Below, piece after piece: positions 49,965 to 60,024 of a stretch of DNA of 64,000 nt. The first letter of the stretch is position 1; the number at the start of each line of letters is the position of its first letter. Source of the DNA: Clostridium sp. MB40-C1 (GTDB taxonomy: Bacteria; Bacillota; Clostridia; Clostridiales; Clostridiaceae); NCBI RefSeq assembly GCF_030913655.1, contig NZ_CP133189.1, forward strand, positions 3,829,328-3,893,327, written 5' to 3'. The position numbers and the translations under genes were made by a program. The notes below the pieces were generated by a model. The model did no database searches, was not told the DNA's origin, and worked only from the letters and a program-made list of their open reading frames with translations.

Positions 49965-50659
49965 ATGTTATTATTTTGTTTACCATATGCAGGAGGTTCT
50001 GAGGATATATATTTTAACTGGACAAAATATTTAAACCCTTTAATAAAATTATGCCCTATATCATTAAAAGGAAGGGGAAAAGATTTTACGAAGAATTTTA
50101 TGAAAGTTTACATGAAGCAATTGATGATATCTTTGATAATATTAAAAATAAATTATATGAGGATGACTATGCAATATATGGACATAGTATGGGAAGTCTT
50201 TTAGCATATGAACTATATTATAAAATTAAAGAGAATGGCTTAAAAGAGCCTAGGCATATATTTTTTTCAGGATATGGCGCTCCCAATATAAAAGAAATGA
50301 ATGATGATATTTATACATTACCAAACAATGAGTTTATTGCTAAAATCATAGAATTAGGAGGTACTCCAAAAGAAGTAGCTGAAAATAAAGAGTTATTAGA
50401 GATATTTATTCCAATACTTCGTAGTGATTTTAAATTATTAAATAATTATATTTATACTCATAGAAATGATAAAATTGAATGCAATGTTTCTATTTTAAAT
50501 GGAAGAGAAGATGATATCACTATAAATGAAATAGTTAATTGGAAATTACTCACAAGTGCTGAATTTAATATTTATAATTTTGAGGGTAACCATTTCTTTA
50601 TAAATGATAATATTGAAAATATAGTTAAAATAATAAATAATACACTAATTAAAAAATAA
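49965..50659 (+). pseudogene. type II thioesterase, frameshifted
   Basis: This alpha/beta hydrolase is of the GrsT/SrfD type, which removes wrongly loaded groups from NRPS carrier domains. The first frame begins LLFCLPYAGGSEDIYFNW, the typical oxyanion-side start. The second frame carries the nucleophile elbow GHSMGS and ends with GNHFFINDN (catalytic His). The frames join if one A is added to the A4 run at 50078-50081, giving about 231 residues. It follows the PPTase by 2 bases, so both share a transcript. A separate TE and no TE domain in the NRPS fits an editing role. Confidence 0.85.
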
Positions 50660-50702
50660 AGAAATAAGGACTGTATAAAAAATGCAGTCCTTATTTCTTC
50701 AT
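50658..50702. terminator. terminator closing the NRPS locus
   Basis: A 14-bp perfect stem AGAAATAAGGACTG/CAGTCCTTATTTCT directly after the thioesterase stop, with A and T runs on its flanks. Confidence 0.9.
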
Positions 50703-50752
50703 TTTTAATTCAATAGAATGTAGTGATAGGACTGAAAATGTAATGATTGTAT

Positions 50753-51372
50753 TTATTTTGGTATGTTTTTTAAGTATATGGATTTAATAACTTTAGTATT
50801 TTTATCAAAATCAATACGAAGTTCTTGTCCAAACTTACCAAGATCGCTAATAGAATAGGATATCCATCCCATTTGTTTCATATAATCAACTTTTGGAGTA
50901 CCATAAGCACTAATAACATTATCATATGTTGATGCTAGAGTAATACCTTTTGGTAATACTACAGTATTTTTGTAATCAGGTATATTTTTACGTTAATGGC
51001 TCCTAACATAGCATCATCAAATTTTACTTCAGAACCGCTTGTATTATAAAGTGTTACTGTAATACGAGTATCTTCACCTTTTTTTCCATCATCCATATAA
51101 ACAGAGTCTGTGTAATAATAATTTTTTAAAGGTTTTCCTTTATCTGCATAGTCATTAAATTTCCATCCATTTTCTACTAAGCTCTGTGCTTTAACAGGTA
51201 GGGAGTACTTTATTCCGTTTAAGGTAATATCTCCAGATAGTGGATCTTTTTTCATTTGTGAACCGTAGGTTTTAATGTCTTCCGCTGTAAGTTTTTTAAC
51301 TTCCTTAGATGAACCACAGCCAGTTAACATGAATAAGCATAAGCTTAAACATAAAATAAGTATTTTTCTCAT
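50753..51372 (-). pseudogene. lipoprotein of unknown function, frameshifted
   Basis: The N-terminal frame (51372 down to 50959) has a lipoprotein signal with lipobox LTGCGSS, then a secreted domain (DPLSGDITLNGIKYSLPVKA, ENGWKFNDYADKGKPL) resembling small clostridial surface lipoproteins. It stops early. Adding one base in the T5 run at 50985-50989 (A on the coding strand) restores DYKNTVVLPKGITLASTYDN and a frame to the TAA at 50753. The restored part has AYGTPKVDY, like domains that test for substrate or signal. Function unknown. Confidence 0.7.
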
Positions 51373-51743
51373 AAATTTATCCTTTCTTTTTAAAATTTAT
51401 AATTTCATAACAAAGAAATTAATATTAATAATTTTTCAGAATAAATTATATCATAATTTGTATTATGATGAAATAAATTGTAATAAAACTGCAAGTAGAA
51501 TTAACTATTTTAAAAGTAGTTTAAAGTTATAAATTATAACGATAGTATTGTAATTAAAATTTTATCCCAAATATGTACAATTATGAAAAAATAATGTATT
51601 ATTTTAATGTAGGTAGATTGTTCAATAATTTACAAGTAAAATAATGATTTGTATTTAGTATTTTAATACAAAATTATTCTACTAACATAAGTTATTTAAC
51701 AATCTAGCAGGTATTAAATATAATAAGTTAGGAGTAAAGATTT

Positions 51744-53161
51744 ATGTCAGAAAAAAAGATAAAAAATTCTTTGGTATACCTTAGCGTTTATGGCATTTTC
51801 ATCTGTATGGGGGTTTGGAAACGTTATCAATGGCTTCTCTGAGTACAATGGACTTAAAGCAATTGTATCTTGGATTATAATTTTTGCTATTTATTTTGTA
51901 CCTTATGCTTTAATGGTAGGTGAGTTGGGTTCTGCATTTAAAGATTTTGGAGGAGGAGTTAGTTCATGGATTAATGAAACTATAGGCCCTAAGGTTGCTT
52001 ACTACGCTGGATGGACATATTGGGTAGTTCATATGCCTTATATTTCACAGAAACCTTCAGGGTTTATGATTGCAACAAGTTGGGCTATTTTTCAAGACAA
52101 AAGAATTAGTCAAATGAACACAAAAATGCTACAGTTATGCTGTTTAATAATTTTTTAGTGGCACTTTATATTGCATCAAAAGGATTAAATCCTCTAAAAA
52201 AATTGGCAGCAATTGCAGGCACATCTATGTTCGTAATGTCAATTTTATTTATTATTTTAATGATATCAGCACCTGCAATTACTAGTGCAAAACTAAATTC
52301 TATAGATTGGTCTTTTAAAACATTTATGCCGACATTTGATTTGAAGTTCCTAACTAATCTATCTATTTTAGTTTTTGCTGTTGGTGGTTGTGAAAAGATA
52401 TCACCTTATGTTAATGAAATGAAAGACCCTGAAAGAGGATTTTCAAAAGGAATGATTGCGTTAGCAGGTATGGTTGCTGTATGTGCAATTTTAGGTACTG
52501 TTTCACTCGGAATGATGTTTGATTCAAATAATATTCCTAAAGATTTAATGACAAATGGTGCATATTATGCATTTCAAAAGTTAGGTGGATATTATCATTT
52601 GGGTAATTTATTTGTAATTATATATGCAATTACAAATCTTATTGGACAGTTCGCAGTATTAATTGTATCTATTGATGCACCTTTACGTATGTTACTTGGT
52701 AGCGCAGATAGAAGTTTTATTCCTGAAAAATTATTTGTAAAGAATAAATATGGAGCTTATATAAATGGACATAAACTTATTTTGGTTATTGTTTCTATTT
52801 TAATTATTGTACCAGCTTTTGGTATTGGAAATGTAGATGAATTAGTTAAATGGTTAGTAAAATTAAATGCTGTATGTATGCCTCTTCGTTATTTGTGGGT
52901 ATTCGCTGCATATGTTGCGCTTAAAAAGCTGGAGACAAATTTAATTCACAATATCATTTTGTAAAAAATAGGACGTTAGGTATTGTATTAGGATCATGGT
53001 GTTTTGCATTTACAGCTTTTGCATGTATAGGTGGAATGTATTCTAAAGATTTATTTCAGCTAGTGGTTAACATTGTAACGCCATTTGTGCTACTTGGACT
53101 AGGTTTAATTATGCCATATATTGCGAGAAAAAATAATCAAAATAAGTTTTATGATGCATAA
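51744..53161 (+). pseudogene. amino acid permease (APC family), multiple frameshifts
   Basis: This is a membrane antiporter or uptake permease of the glutamate/GABA-type APC group by general pattern, about 470 residues if repaired. Readable parts are MAFSSVWGFGNVINGFSEYN, the SWINETIGPKVAYYAGWTYW segment and a long frame at 52137-52964 with SILVFAVGGCEKISPYVNEM and SADRSFIPEKLF. A C-terminal part reads VLGSWCFAFTAFACIGGMYS. Four single-base losses explain the breaks: A-run 51761-51766, TT at 51781, A5 at 52122-52126 and A5 at 52923-52927. AGGAG precedes the ATG. Substrate unknown. Confidence 0.8.
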
Positions 53162-53272
53162 GATAAACATTTAGTTAAAGTTGAAGTTGAAGTTGAAATA
53201 AGGATACACAAGAACCTGGGGATAATTAAAATATAATGTTTTTTAGTATAGTTGAAAAAGTATAGGTTGAAG

Positions 53273-53311
53273 AAGATGATTTCTGTATTGAAAAGGAATC
53301 ATCTTTTTTTA
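53273..53311 (+). terminator. terminator after the permease
   Basis: AAGATGATT/AATCATCTT stem followed by T-run. Confidence 0.8.
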
Positions 53312-53577
53312 TTCCATTGATATCTATATTTATTGTTTGTTTAATATTTTCAGTGTATATAAAGTGTATATAATATGTGGAGGTTAAAAAATAAATAATT
53401 TTATTAAAACTAAATTAACCTCAAGTACTATTAATGATAAGATTCAAGTAATAAATAGGGTTTCTTAGCTTAAAATAAATTTTTTGTGAGTTTAAGTAAA
53501 GATTGTGACAATTAATATCGATATTTATAACGAATGTTTAAACTAAACTTAATTTAAAATTAAAAGGGGTGCAAAAA

Positions 53578-55074
53578 ATGGAGAAAACTTGGACTTTTAG
53601 CGTTGGAAAAATACATAAAGTAAATTATATAACTATAATAGGAATTTGTTTACTTATGACTATAACTAGTATGGCAATGGTTAACTTTCAAGTAAATATG
53701 GATGAGTTATTGCCATTTATAATAGTAGCTATAGTTTCAACAATAATATATTTTTTACCAATAAAAGATATGATAAAGGCTATAACATTTAGTTCAGTTA
53801 TAATACTTTCAAACTTTGGATATTTTTTATTAGGAAACTTTAGTCCAAAAACTATTGCTTCTGATGTATTAGTTTTTGTTGCAGGAATTATATGTGCAAC
53901 ATTATATTTTAGAAAAGAGTTGTTAGTTATAAATGCAGTGCTTCTAGATATATGTGTTGTAATTTTATTTTTTGTTAATCCTATAAGCATTTTAAGTGAG
54001 AATTTTTCATATTCAAATATGTTAAATCTTTTTGTGGTATTAAATGGTATTATGATTTTAATTTATTGCCTTACTAGTTGGGGAGGTAAACTAATTAAGT
54101 CAGCAAACAATAAATCACTAGAGAGTAAAGAGTTAGTTGATAAATTAGATACACTTTTATTAAATATTAAACATAGCACTAATGATTTAGATAGCAATAT
54201 AGAGATTTTTTCTGAAGATATTATGCTTGTTAACGGAACTAGTAATGATATAAATAATACTATGTGTCAAATAAATATTGCAGTTCAAGAAATAGTAAAG
54301 AGTATATCAGATATAAATATAAGAATAAATAAATCAAATTCTTCATTGGAAAAAGTTGGTGATATGTCTCGTAAAATATCTATAATGGCAAATGAAATGC
54401 AAGAGAATTTTATTGATGAATCTGAAAAAATTAATTCTATGAATAGTACTATGAAAACCATAAAAGGAGCTGTGGAAGTATCGCTAGACACAGTTAATAC
54501 GTTAAAAAGCAGTATTGAAAAAATAAATTCTGAAATTAATAGTATTTATAAAATTTCAGCTCAAACTAATTTATTATCATTAAATGCAAGTATTGAAGCT
54601 GCTAGGGCCGGTGAACATGGCAAGGGATTTTCAATAGTTGCAGAAGAAGTTAAGAAATTAGCAGATCAAAGTAAGTGAAATAGTAAAAATATTTATGAAA
54701 TTATCACTGAAATTAATGTTATTACTAATGATGCAGTTATTAAAGTTTCTGATGGTAATATAGCTGCAGAAGATGGGACTAAAGTTGTTAATAATGTTTA
54801 TACTTCTTTTAATAAAATAGAAGGGTACTTTGAAAAAATGAATGAATACCTAGGCGAAGAACATGTATTTATTGAAAATGTAGTACAGAATTTTAGTCCT
54901 ATAAAAACAGAACTTGAGGGAATAGGAAGCATTACTGAAGAACATTCAGCATCTACAGAAGAAATTGAAGCAATAATTAAAGAACAAGGTGAAAAGATCA
55001 GTTCAATGACTTTATCTATAGAGGATATTAAAACTTTAAGTAAAAATTTAAAGGAGCTTTCTTCTAACAGATAG
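53578..55074 (+). pseudogene. methyl-accepting chemotaxis protein with internal TGA
   Basis: The receptor has six N-terminal hydrophobic segments (about 20-165) and a cytoplasmic coiled-coil signalling domain. The highly conserved hairpin tip reads [20 protein letters not shown] followed by [20 protein letters not shown]. The frame is then cut by TGA at 54676-54678 but continues unchanged to 55074 with NIYEIITEINVITNDAVIKV and a normal C-terminal coiled coil. ATG at 53578 follows GGGGTG. It is a nonsense mutation rather than a frameshift. Without the C-terminal half of the antiparallel bundle, signalling should fail. Confidence 0.85.
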
Positions 55075-55211
55075 GATTAAGTAAAATTATAAAAATAATG
55101 TATTAAAATATTATAACTATGATAAGTATTCTAGGGTTATAAGATAGTGAATATAAAAAAGGTAAGGGTGATAAGATTTTTTAATGTTAATATTTGGAAT
55201 TTGAAATTCAA

Positions 55212-55241
55212 TTACGAATAATACGAAAAATGTGTTATAAT
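55212..55241 (+). promoter_or_regulatory. promoter of the guanine-riboswitch transcript
   Basis: TTACGA at 55212 and a perfect TATAAT at 55236-55241 with 18-bp spacing place the start near 55248, just before the aptamer. Confidence 0.6.
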
Positions 55242-55261
55242 GTCATATATCATATCAAAAG

Positions 55262-55416
55262 CTCGTATATCATCGGTAATATGGTCCGAAAGTTTCTACC
55301 TGTTAACCTAAAATTAGCAGACTACGAGGTATTGGGTTATAATGAATAGATATATGGTATATCATTTATTATAAACTCAACACCTCAACTTAATATTGAG
55401 GTGTTTTTATTTTTTG
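55262..55416 (+). promoter_or_regulatory. guanine-class purine riboswitch with terminator
   Basis: The aptamer (55262-55328) has P1 CTCGTA/TACGAG, P2 CGG/CCG around TAATATGGT, the conserved core TTTCTACC and the J3-1 sequence GACTACG. The C in GACTAC corresponds to C74 of known aptamers, which selects guanine or xanthine-type purines over adenine. The expression platform ends in a terminator hairpin CACCTCAA/TTGAGGTG with T-run (55381-55416). High guanine should switch off the permease and phosphoribosyltransferase genes that follow. Confidence 0.92.
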
Positions 55417-55470
55417 TTTTACGATGCTCTTGTATGGTTATAATTATTTATAATGTTAAGGAGAGTGGGA

Positions 55471-56748
55471 ATGGAAGCAGTAAAAATCAAAACAAATGAA
55501 AAAGATATTGAATTAATGTATGGCGTTGATGATAAACCACAAATATTAATGCAAATTCTATTAGGGTTCCAGCATATTTTTGCAGCTTTTGGTGGTATAA
55601 TTGTTGTTCCTATAGTTATTTCAGCTGCATTAGGATTTGATGCTAAAACATCAACAGCATTAATTAGCAGCGCAATTTTAGCAGCAGGAGTTGCTACTTT
55701 TATTCAATCAAAGGGAGTTGGACCTATTGGAGCACGTGCTGCCTGTATTATGGGGACTGATTTTACATTTGTTGCACCAGCAATTGCTGTTGGAGCAAAA
55801 TTTGGATTATCAGGAATTTTTGGAGCAACAATATTAGGTGCAATTATAGTAATTATTCTAAGTTTTTTTGTTAAGCCATTAATGAAGCTATTTCCACCTA
55901 TTGTAACAGGAACGGTTGTGTGTTTAATTGGTTTGACATTATTACCAGTATCAATAGATTGGGCAGCTGGTGGTGTTGGGGCAGCTAATTATGGAAGTTT
56001 AAGAAATGTAGCTATTGCTTTATTTATAATGACAGTTACATTACTCTTAAATCATTATGGAAAAGGGTTAGTAAGTAGCGCTTCAATTTTAATTGGTATG
56101 GTTGTTGGATATATAGTTTGTATTCCACTGAAAATGATTGATTTTTCATCAGTAGGTCAAGCAACTTGGCTATCATTACCTAAAATTTGGGGATATGGTG
56201 TGAATCTTAACTTGAAAGTTTTATTACCATTCATTCCAGCATATTTTGTTACCATTATTGGAACAGTTGGATGTCTTAAAGCTATTAGTGAAGTTTCTGA
56301 AATTAAATCAGATGAAAAATTTATTGGAGCGGGAGTTTTATCTGATGGAGTAGGAAGTTTATTAGCGGGTGTTTTTGGTGCATTACCTAATACATCATTT
56401 AGTCAAAATATAGGATTAATCCCATTAACAAAAGTAGCTAGTCGTTATGTAACAATGATGGCTGGAATATTATTAGTTATTTTGGGGCTATTTCCTAAAT
56501 TTGCAGCATTAATTAATATAATGCCACAGCCAGTACTTGGTGGAGTAGGAATTGTTATGTTTGGAACAGTAGCAGCAGCTGGAATTCAAACTTTAAGTCG
56601 TGTAAAGTTAAACAATCGTAATATATTAATAATTGCTACATCAATGGGATTAGGATTAGGAGTTACATTTCGTCCAGAATTTATATCTCAATTACCAGAG
56701 GCATTAAAAATGATTTTTCATCAGGAATTTCGACTGGAACAATTGTAG
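55471..56748 (+). CDS. pbuX: xanthine permease (NCS2 family), 3' end frameshifted
   Basis: This membrane purine:cation symporter has about 12-14 hydrophobic segments and 425 codons in frame. Family signatures are GFQHIFAAFGGIIVVPIV, GPIGARAACIMGTDFTFVAP, and GALPNTSFSQNIGLIPLTKVAS. The ATG at 55471 follows AAGGAGAG; the earlier in-frame ATG at 55453 overlaps that site. The last 13 codons are out of frame: adding one T in the T5 run at 56714-56718 gives SSGISTGTIVALILKCIIKR and a stop at 56804, just before xpt. The riboswitch and xpt next door support xanthine/guanine uptake. Confidence 0.92.
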   Translation: MEAVKIKTNEKDIELMYGVDDKPQILMQILLGFQHIFAAFGGIIVVPIVISAALGFDAKTSTALISSAILAAGVATFIQSKGVGPIGARAACIMGTDFTFVAPAIAVGAKFGLSGIFGATILGAIIVIILSFFVKPLMKLFPPIVTGTVVCLIGLTLLPVSIDWAAGGVGAANYGSLRNVAIALFIMTVTLLLNHYGKGLVSSASILIGMVVGYIVCIPLKMIDFSSVGQATWLSLPKIWGYGVNLNLKVLLPFIPAYFVTIIGTVGCLKAISEVSEIKSDEKFIGAGVLSDGVGSLLAGVFGALPNTSFSQNIGLIPLTKVASRYVTMMAGILLVILGLFPKFAALINIMPQPVLGGVGIVMFGTVAAAGIQTLSRVKLNNRNILIIATSMGLGLGVTFRPEFISQLPEALKMIFHQEFRLEQL

Positions 56749-56809
56749 CTTTAATATTAAAATGTATTATTAAAAGAAAAAGAATAAGAAAATTTATGAG
56801 GTGATATAA

Positions 56810-57382
56810 GTGGAAAGATTAAAAAAGTGTATTGTAGAAGAAGGACGAGCATTATCTGAAAATGTATTAAAGGTTGATTCATTCTTAAATCATCAAGTAG
56901 ACCCAGATTTGATGTATGAAATGGGAACTTATTTTAAAAATTATTTTAAAGAACATGGAATTACAAAGATATTTACAATTGAAAGCTCAGGGATTGCTCC
57001 AGCTGTTATGACCGCAATACAAATGAATTTGCCAATGGTAACACTAAAAAAGCAAACATCAAAAATTCTAACTGGAGATGTTTATCAAACAACCGTACAT
57101 TCATTTACAAAAGGATCAGATTATGAATTAACATTATCTAAAAAATATATTACGGAAGAAGACAATATATTAGTGATAGATGACTTTTTAGCAAATGGTG
57201 AAGCTGCATTAGGAGCTGTACGTTTAGTTGAAGGAGCAGGAGCTAAAGTTGCTGGAATCGGAATTGTTATTGAAAAATCATTTCAACCTGGACGTAAGAT
57301 GTTAGATGAAAAAGGATATGATGTATATTCGTTAGCACGTATTAATAAGCTTGGAAAAGATTTAATTGAATTTGTAAAATAG
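56810..57382 (+). CDS. xpt: xanthine phosphoribosyltransferase
   Basis: The enzyme converts xanthine and PRPP into XMP in purine salvage. It has 190 residues, the usual length, with the N-terminal [20 protein letters not shown], the type I PRPP-binding loop [16 protein letters not shown] and a C-terminal LARI segment. GTG start with GAGGTGAT 5 bases upstream. It forms an operon with pbuX under the guanine riboswitch, in the order permease-enzyme, the reverse of B. subtilis. It is one of the few genes in this part of the window with no frame defect. Confidence 0.96.
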   Translation: MERLKKCIVEEGRALSENVLKVDSFLNHQVDPDLMYEMGTYFKNYFKEHGITKIFTIESSGIAPAVMTAIQMNLPMVTLKKQTSKILTGDVYQTTVHSFTKGSDYELTLSKKYITEEDNILVIDDFLANGEAALGAVRLVEGAGAKVAGIGIVIEKSFQPGRKMLDEKGYDVYSLARINKLGKDLIEFVK

Positions 57383-57428
57383 AGAAATAAGTTGTTTCAA
57401 AATTTTATTTTGAGACAACTTATTTCTA
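57381..57428 (+). terminator. terminator after xpt
   Basis: A nearly 20-bp stem AGAAATAAGTTGTTTCAAAA and complement, starting at the stop codon. Confidence 0.88.
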
Positions 57429-57599
57429 TTTATAACATTAATATTGGGGGCTATTTTAAAAGCATGTGGCCTATTAATTAGAAGATTGGGCATTATTATT
57501 TTGAGAATTTTGTCCATTGTTTTTTTTGCTCATTAATAATTGGTTTATAAATATTAAAGGATATATCAATTTTGCATACTTTTATTATAAAAACTGATT

Positions 57600-57618
57600 G
57601 TGGCAATACAGTGGCAAT
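57600..57618 (+). promoter_or_regulatory. GTGGCAAT direct repeat upstream of the response regulator
   Basis: GTGGCAAT occurs at 57600 and 57611, an 11-base period, in the 400-base gap before the LytTR regulator gene. LytTR proteins bind direct repeats about one helical turn apart, so this is a candidate site; nothing else is recognised in 57429-57839. Confidence 0.3.
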
Positions 57619-57839
57619 TGTGTAAACAAATAAAATATTATAGAAAATAGCGGTTAGTACCTAGAACAATAGATACAAATATAAAATGTATAATATATAA
57701 TAGTGTGTGTATAGGTTTCGAATAAAAATATGTGTACATCTAAAAGATGTGTTTATTGTGTTTAAAGAATTTGTATTGGATAACAACTTTAAATAATTGT
57801 AAAGAAATAAATTATAATTGAGCAGAAAGGAAGACTCTC

Positions 57840-58535
57840 ATGCTTAAGATAGCAGTTTGTGATGATGAAGTAATTCAGAGAATAGATACTGTAAAGAAAA
57901 TTAAAAAGGGTTTAGAAAACAATTATTGTGATTATAACTATGATATTAAACAATTTAGTAGTGGAGAACAACTACTTTTCTCTGGTGGTTATTTTGATAT
58001 TGTGTTTTTAGATATAAAAATGGGAAAGCTTTCAGGTATAGATATAGCTAAAAACATTAGGAAAAATAATAATGATACAAAGATTATTTTTATAACAGCT
58101 TTTCAAGAATATGTTTTTGATGCATTTGATGTATCTGCATTTCATTACCTTATAAAACCTGTAGCTGAAGAAAAAATATTAGAAATTATTAATAGAATTT
58201 TAAAGGAAATTAGTCATATAACAAGTAATGAACAGTGTATTGTGATAAATAGAGGAAAAAGTACAATAAAAGTGATATTAGATAATGTAAGTTTTTTTGA
58301 GGTACAGAATAGAGTTATAAATATACATACTGAAAGAGAAGTAATACAGTATTATGATAAGATTGCAAATGTAGAGGCGAAGGTTCCTAAAGAGAGCTTT
58401 TTTAGGTGCCACAGAAGTTACATAGTAAACCTTAAATATGTAAAGAAGTTTAATAAAACAGAAATAATGTTAAATGATAATACGAGAATAGCGCTGTCAA
58501 AAGTAAATATGATGAATTTTCCCACGCTTTTCTAA
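57840..58535 (+). CDS. LytTR-family response regulator (AgrA-like), 3' end frameshifted
   Basis: The N-terminal receiver domain (1-120) has VCDDE, phospho-acceptor Asp in VFLDIKMG, and FITAFQEYVFDAFDVSAFHYL with KP. The C-terminal LytTR DNA-binding domain contains FFEVQNRVINIHT and FFRCHRSYIVNLKYV. The observed frame ends TLF. Adding one A at 58505-58507 restores KYDEFSHAFLKYIKRGAI, the normal LytTR ending, with a stop at 58561. The kinase gene follows directly. The role is likely control of nearby genes in response to a signal sensed by the kinase. Confidence 0.9.
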   Translation: MLKIAVCDDEVIQRIDTVKKIKKGLENNYCDYNYDIKQFSSGEQLLFSGGYFDIVFLDIKMGKLSGIDIAKNIRKNNNDTKIIFITAFQEYVFDAFDVSAFHYLIKPVAEEKILEIINRILKEISHITSNEQCIVINRGKSTIKVILDNVSFFEVQNRVINIHTEREVIQYYDKIANVEAKVPKESFFRCHRSYIVNLKYVKKFNKTEIMLNDNTRIALSKVNMMNFPTLF

Positions 58536-58564
58536 AGTATATAAAGAGAGGTGCAATATAAAAA

Positions 58565-59904
58565 GTGACCATCTTTAGTTTAATTGAAAAAATGCTATTT
58601 GGGGTTTCTTGTATACTAAATTTTTATATATTATATATAGTAATTAAAAGGTTTTTAGGATTTAGGATCAAGCCACAATATGTGATTATAACAATGCTGA
58701 TAACAGGCAATATTCCTTTCTTAATTGTAGAGAAACTTAATATAGAAAGCGTTTATCAATGGATACCCACAACCATATATATTTTTGTTTTTCTTTAATA
58801 TTTTGTAAAGGTACATGCCTCAAGAAGCTTATAGTTACTATAATTTATAATTGTTTTAATGAACTTATACAGTATATAACAGTGCCTGTAATTTATACAT
58901 CAGAGTATATTGTTATATTAAATTCATCTGTTCAGACACAACAGATAAGGGATATAGTAAACTACTTATTTTTAATTATTACACAATTAATTTACATCTT
59001 AATACTTAAATTTATATTAAAAAATTATTATATTGATAATGGGTTTAAAGATTTCAAATATATGTTGTTTTTTGTTGTTCCTAATGTGTTTATAGTAGCT
59101 TTATTATGTGAATATTTTAAGGAATATTATAAAGGCAATAATATGAGTAATTCGTTATTTAATAATATAAAAATGATGGGATTTGCATCTATGGCTTTAA
59201 TTTGTGGGGTGTTTACTGTAATAATTTTGGACAGGCTCATAAAGGAAAATGCCCTGCGTCAGAAGGAAGCATTATTAGCACATCAATTTAATATACAAGC
59301 GAGACATTATAAAGATTTGCAGATACAATTTAAAAATACTAGGATGTTTAAACACGACATAAATAATCACCTGATTTGTATTAAAAATTTAATTGCTAAT
59401 GGTGATATAAAAAGTACAGAACAGTACATAAAAAAGATAACTGAGTCATTGGAAAATCTTAATTTAAAAGTAAACACTGGGAATCCATTTGCAGATGCTG
59501 TTATAAGTGAAAAATATAATATAAGCATAGATAAAAATATAGATTTTAAGTGTAATGTAAAAATGCTGAATGGAATAAACATGGACCCTTTTGATTTATG
59601 TGTAATACTTGGTAATGCCTTAGATAATGCAATAGAGGCTTGTGAAAAAATTACAGACGAAAGTATAAAAAAATATATACATATAACAAGTACATTCAAT
59701 AAGTCATTTATAGTATTTGAAATAAAGAATAGTATGAAGGGATATATACATAAAAATCATATGAGTACAGATAAGGGGGATGCTATAAATCACGGATTAG
59801 GGCTTTTGAATATTGAAAGTATTGCGGATAAGTATTTTGGAACTACTTATATTGAAAATAGTGAAAATATATTTGAACTAAGTATTATGCTTCAAGTTCT
59901 ATAG
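58565..59904 (+). pseudogene. GHKL-type sensor histidine kinase (AgrC-like), frameshifted
   Basis: This membrane sensor has about six N-terminal hydrophobic segments, a phospho-acceptor His in MFKHDINNHL, and a GHKL ATPase domain with NALDNAIEAC (N box) and HGLGLLNIESIADKY (G box). The first frame (58565-58798) holds the first membrane segments and stops. The second resumes from about 58790. Adding one T to the T5 run at 58788-58792 joins them into one protein of about 445 residues. GTG start with GAGAGGTG upstream. No AgrB- or AgrD-type peptide genes are nearby. Confidence 0.85.
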
Positions 59905-60024
59905 TGTTCTATTCACTACAAATAAAAGTCTATTCACAACAATAACATTATTTTTATTTTATATGTTCCGAAGATGTTAATAGATACACATTTATATTTA
60001 TTAACACAAAAGGGAGGTATATAT

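Noticed and set aside
55262..55328. Adenine riboswitch
   Set aside because: The specificity base in GACTACG is C, not T, and the genes downstream are xanthine/guanine salvage genes.
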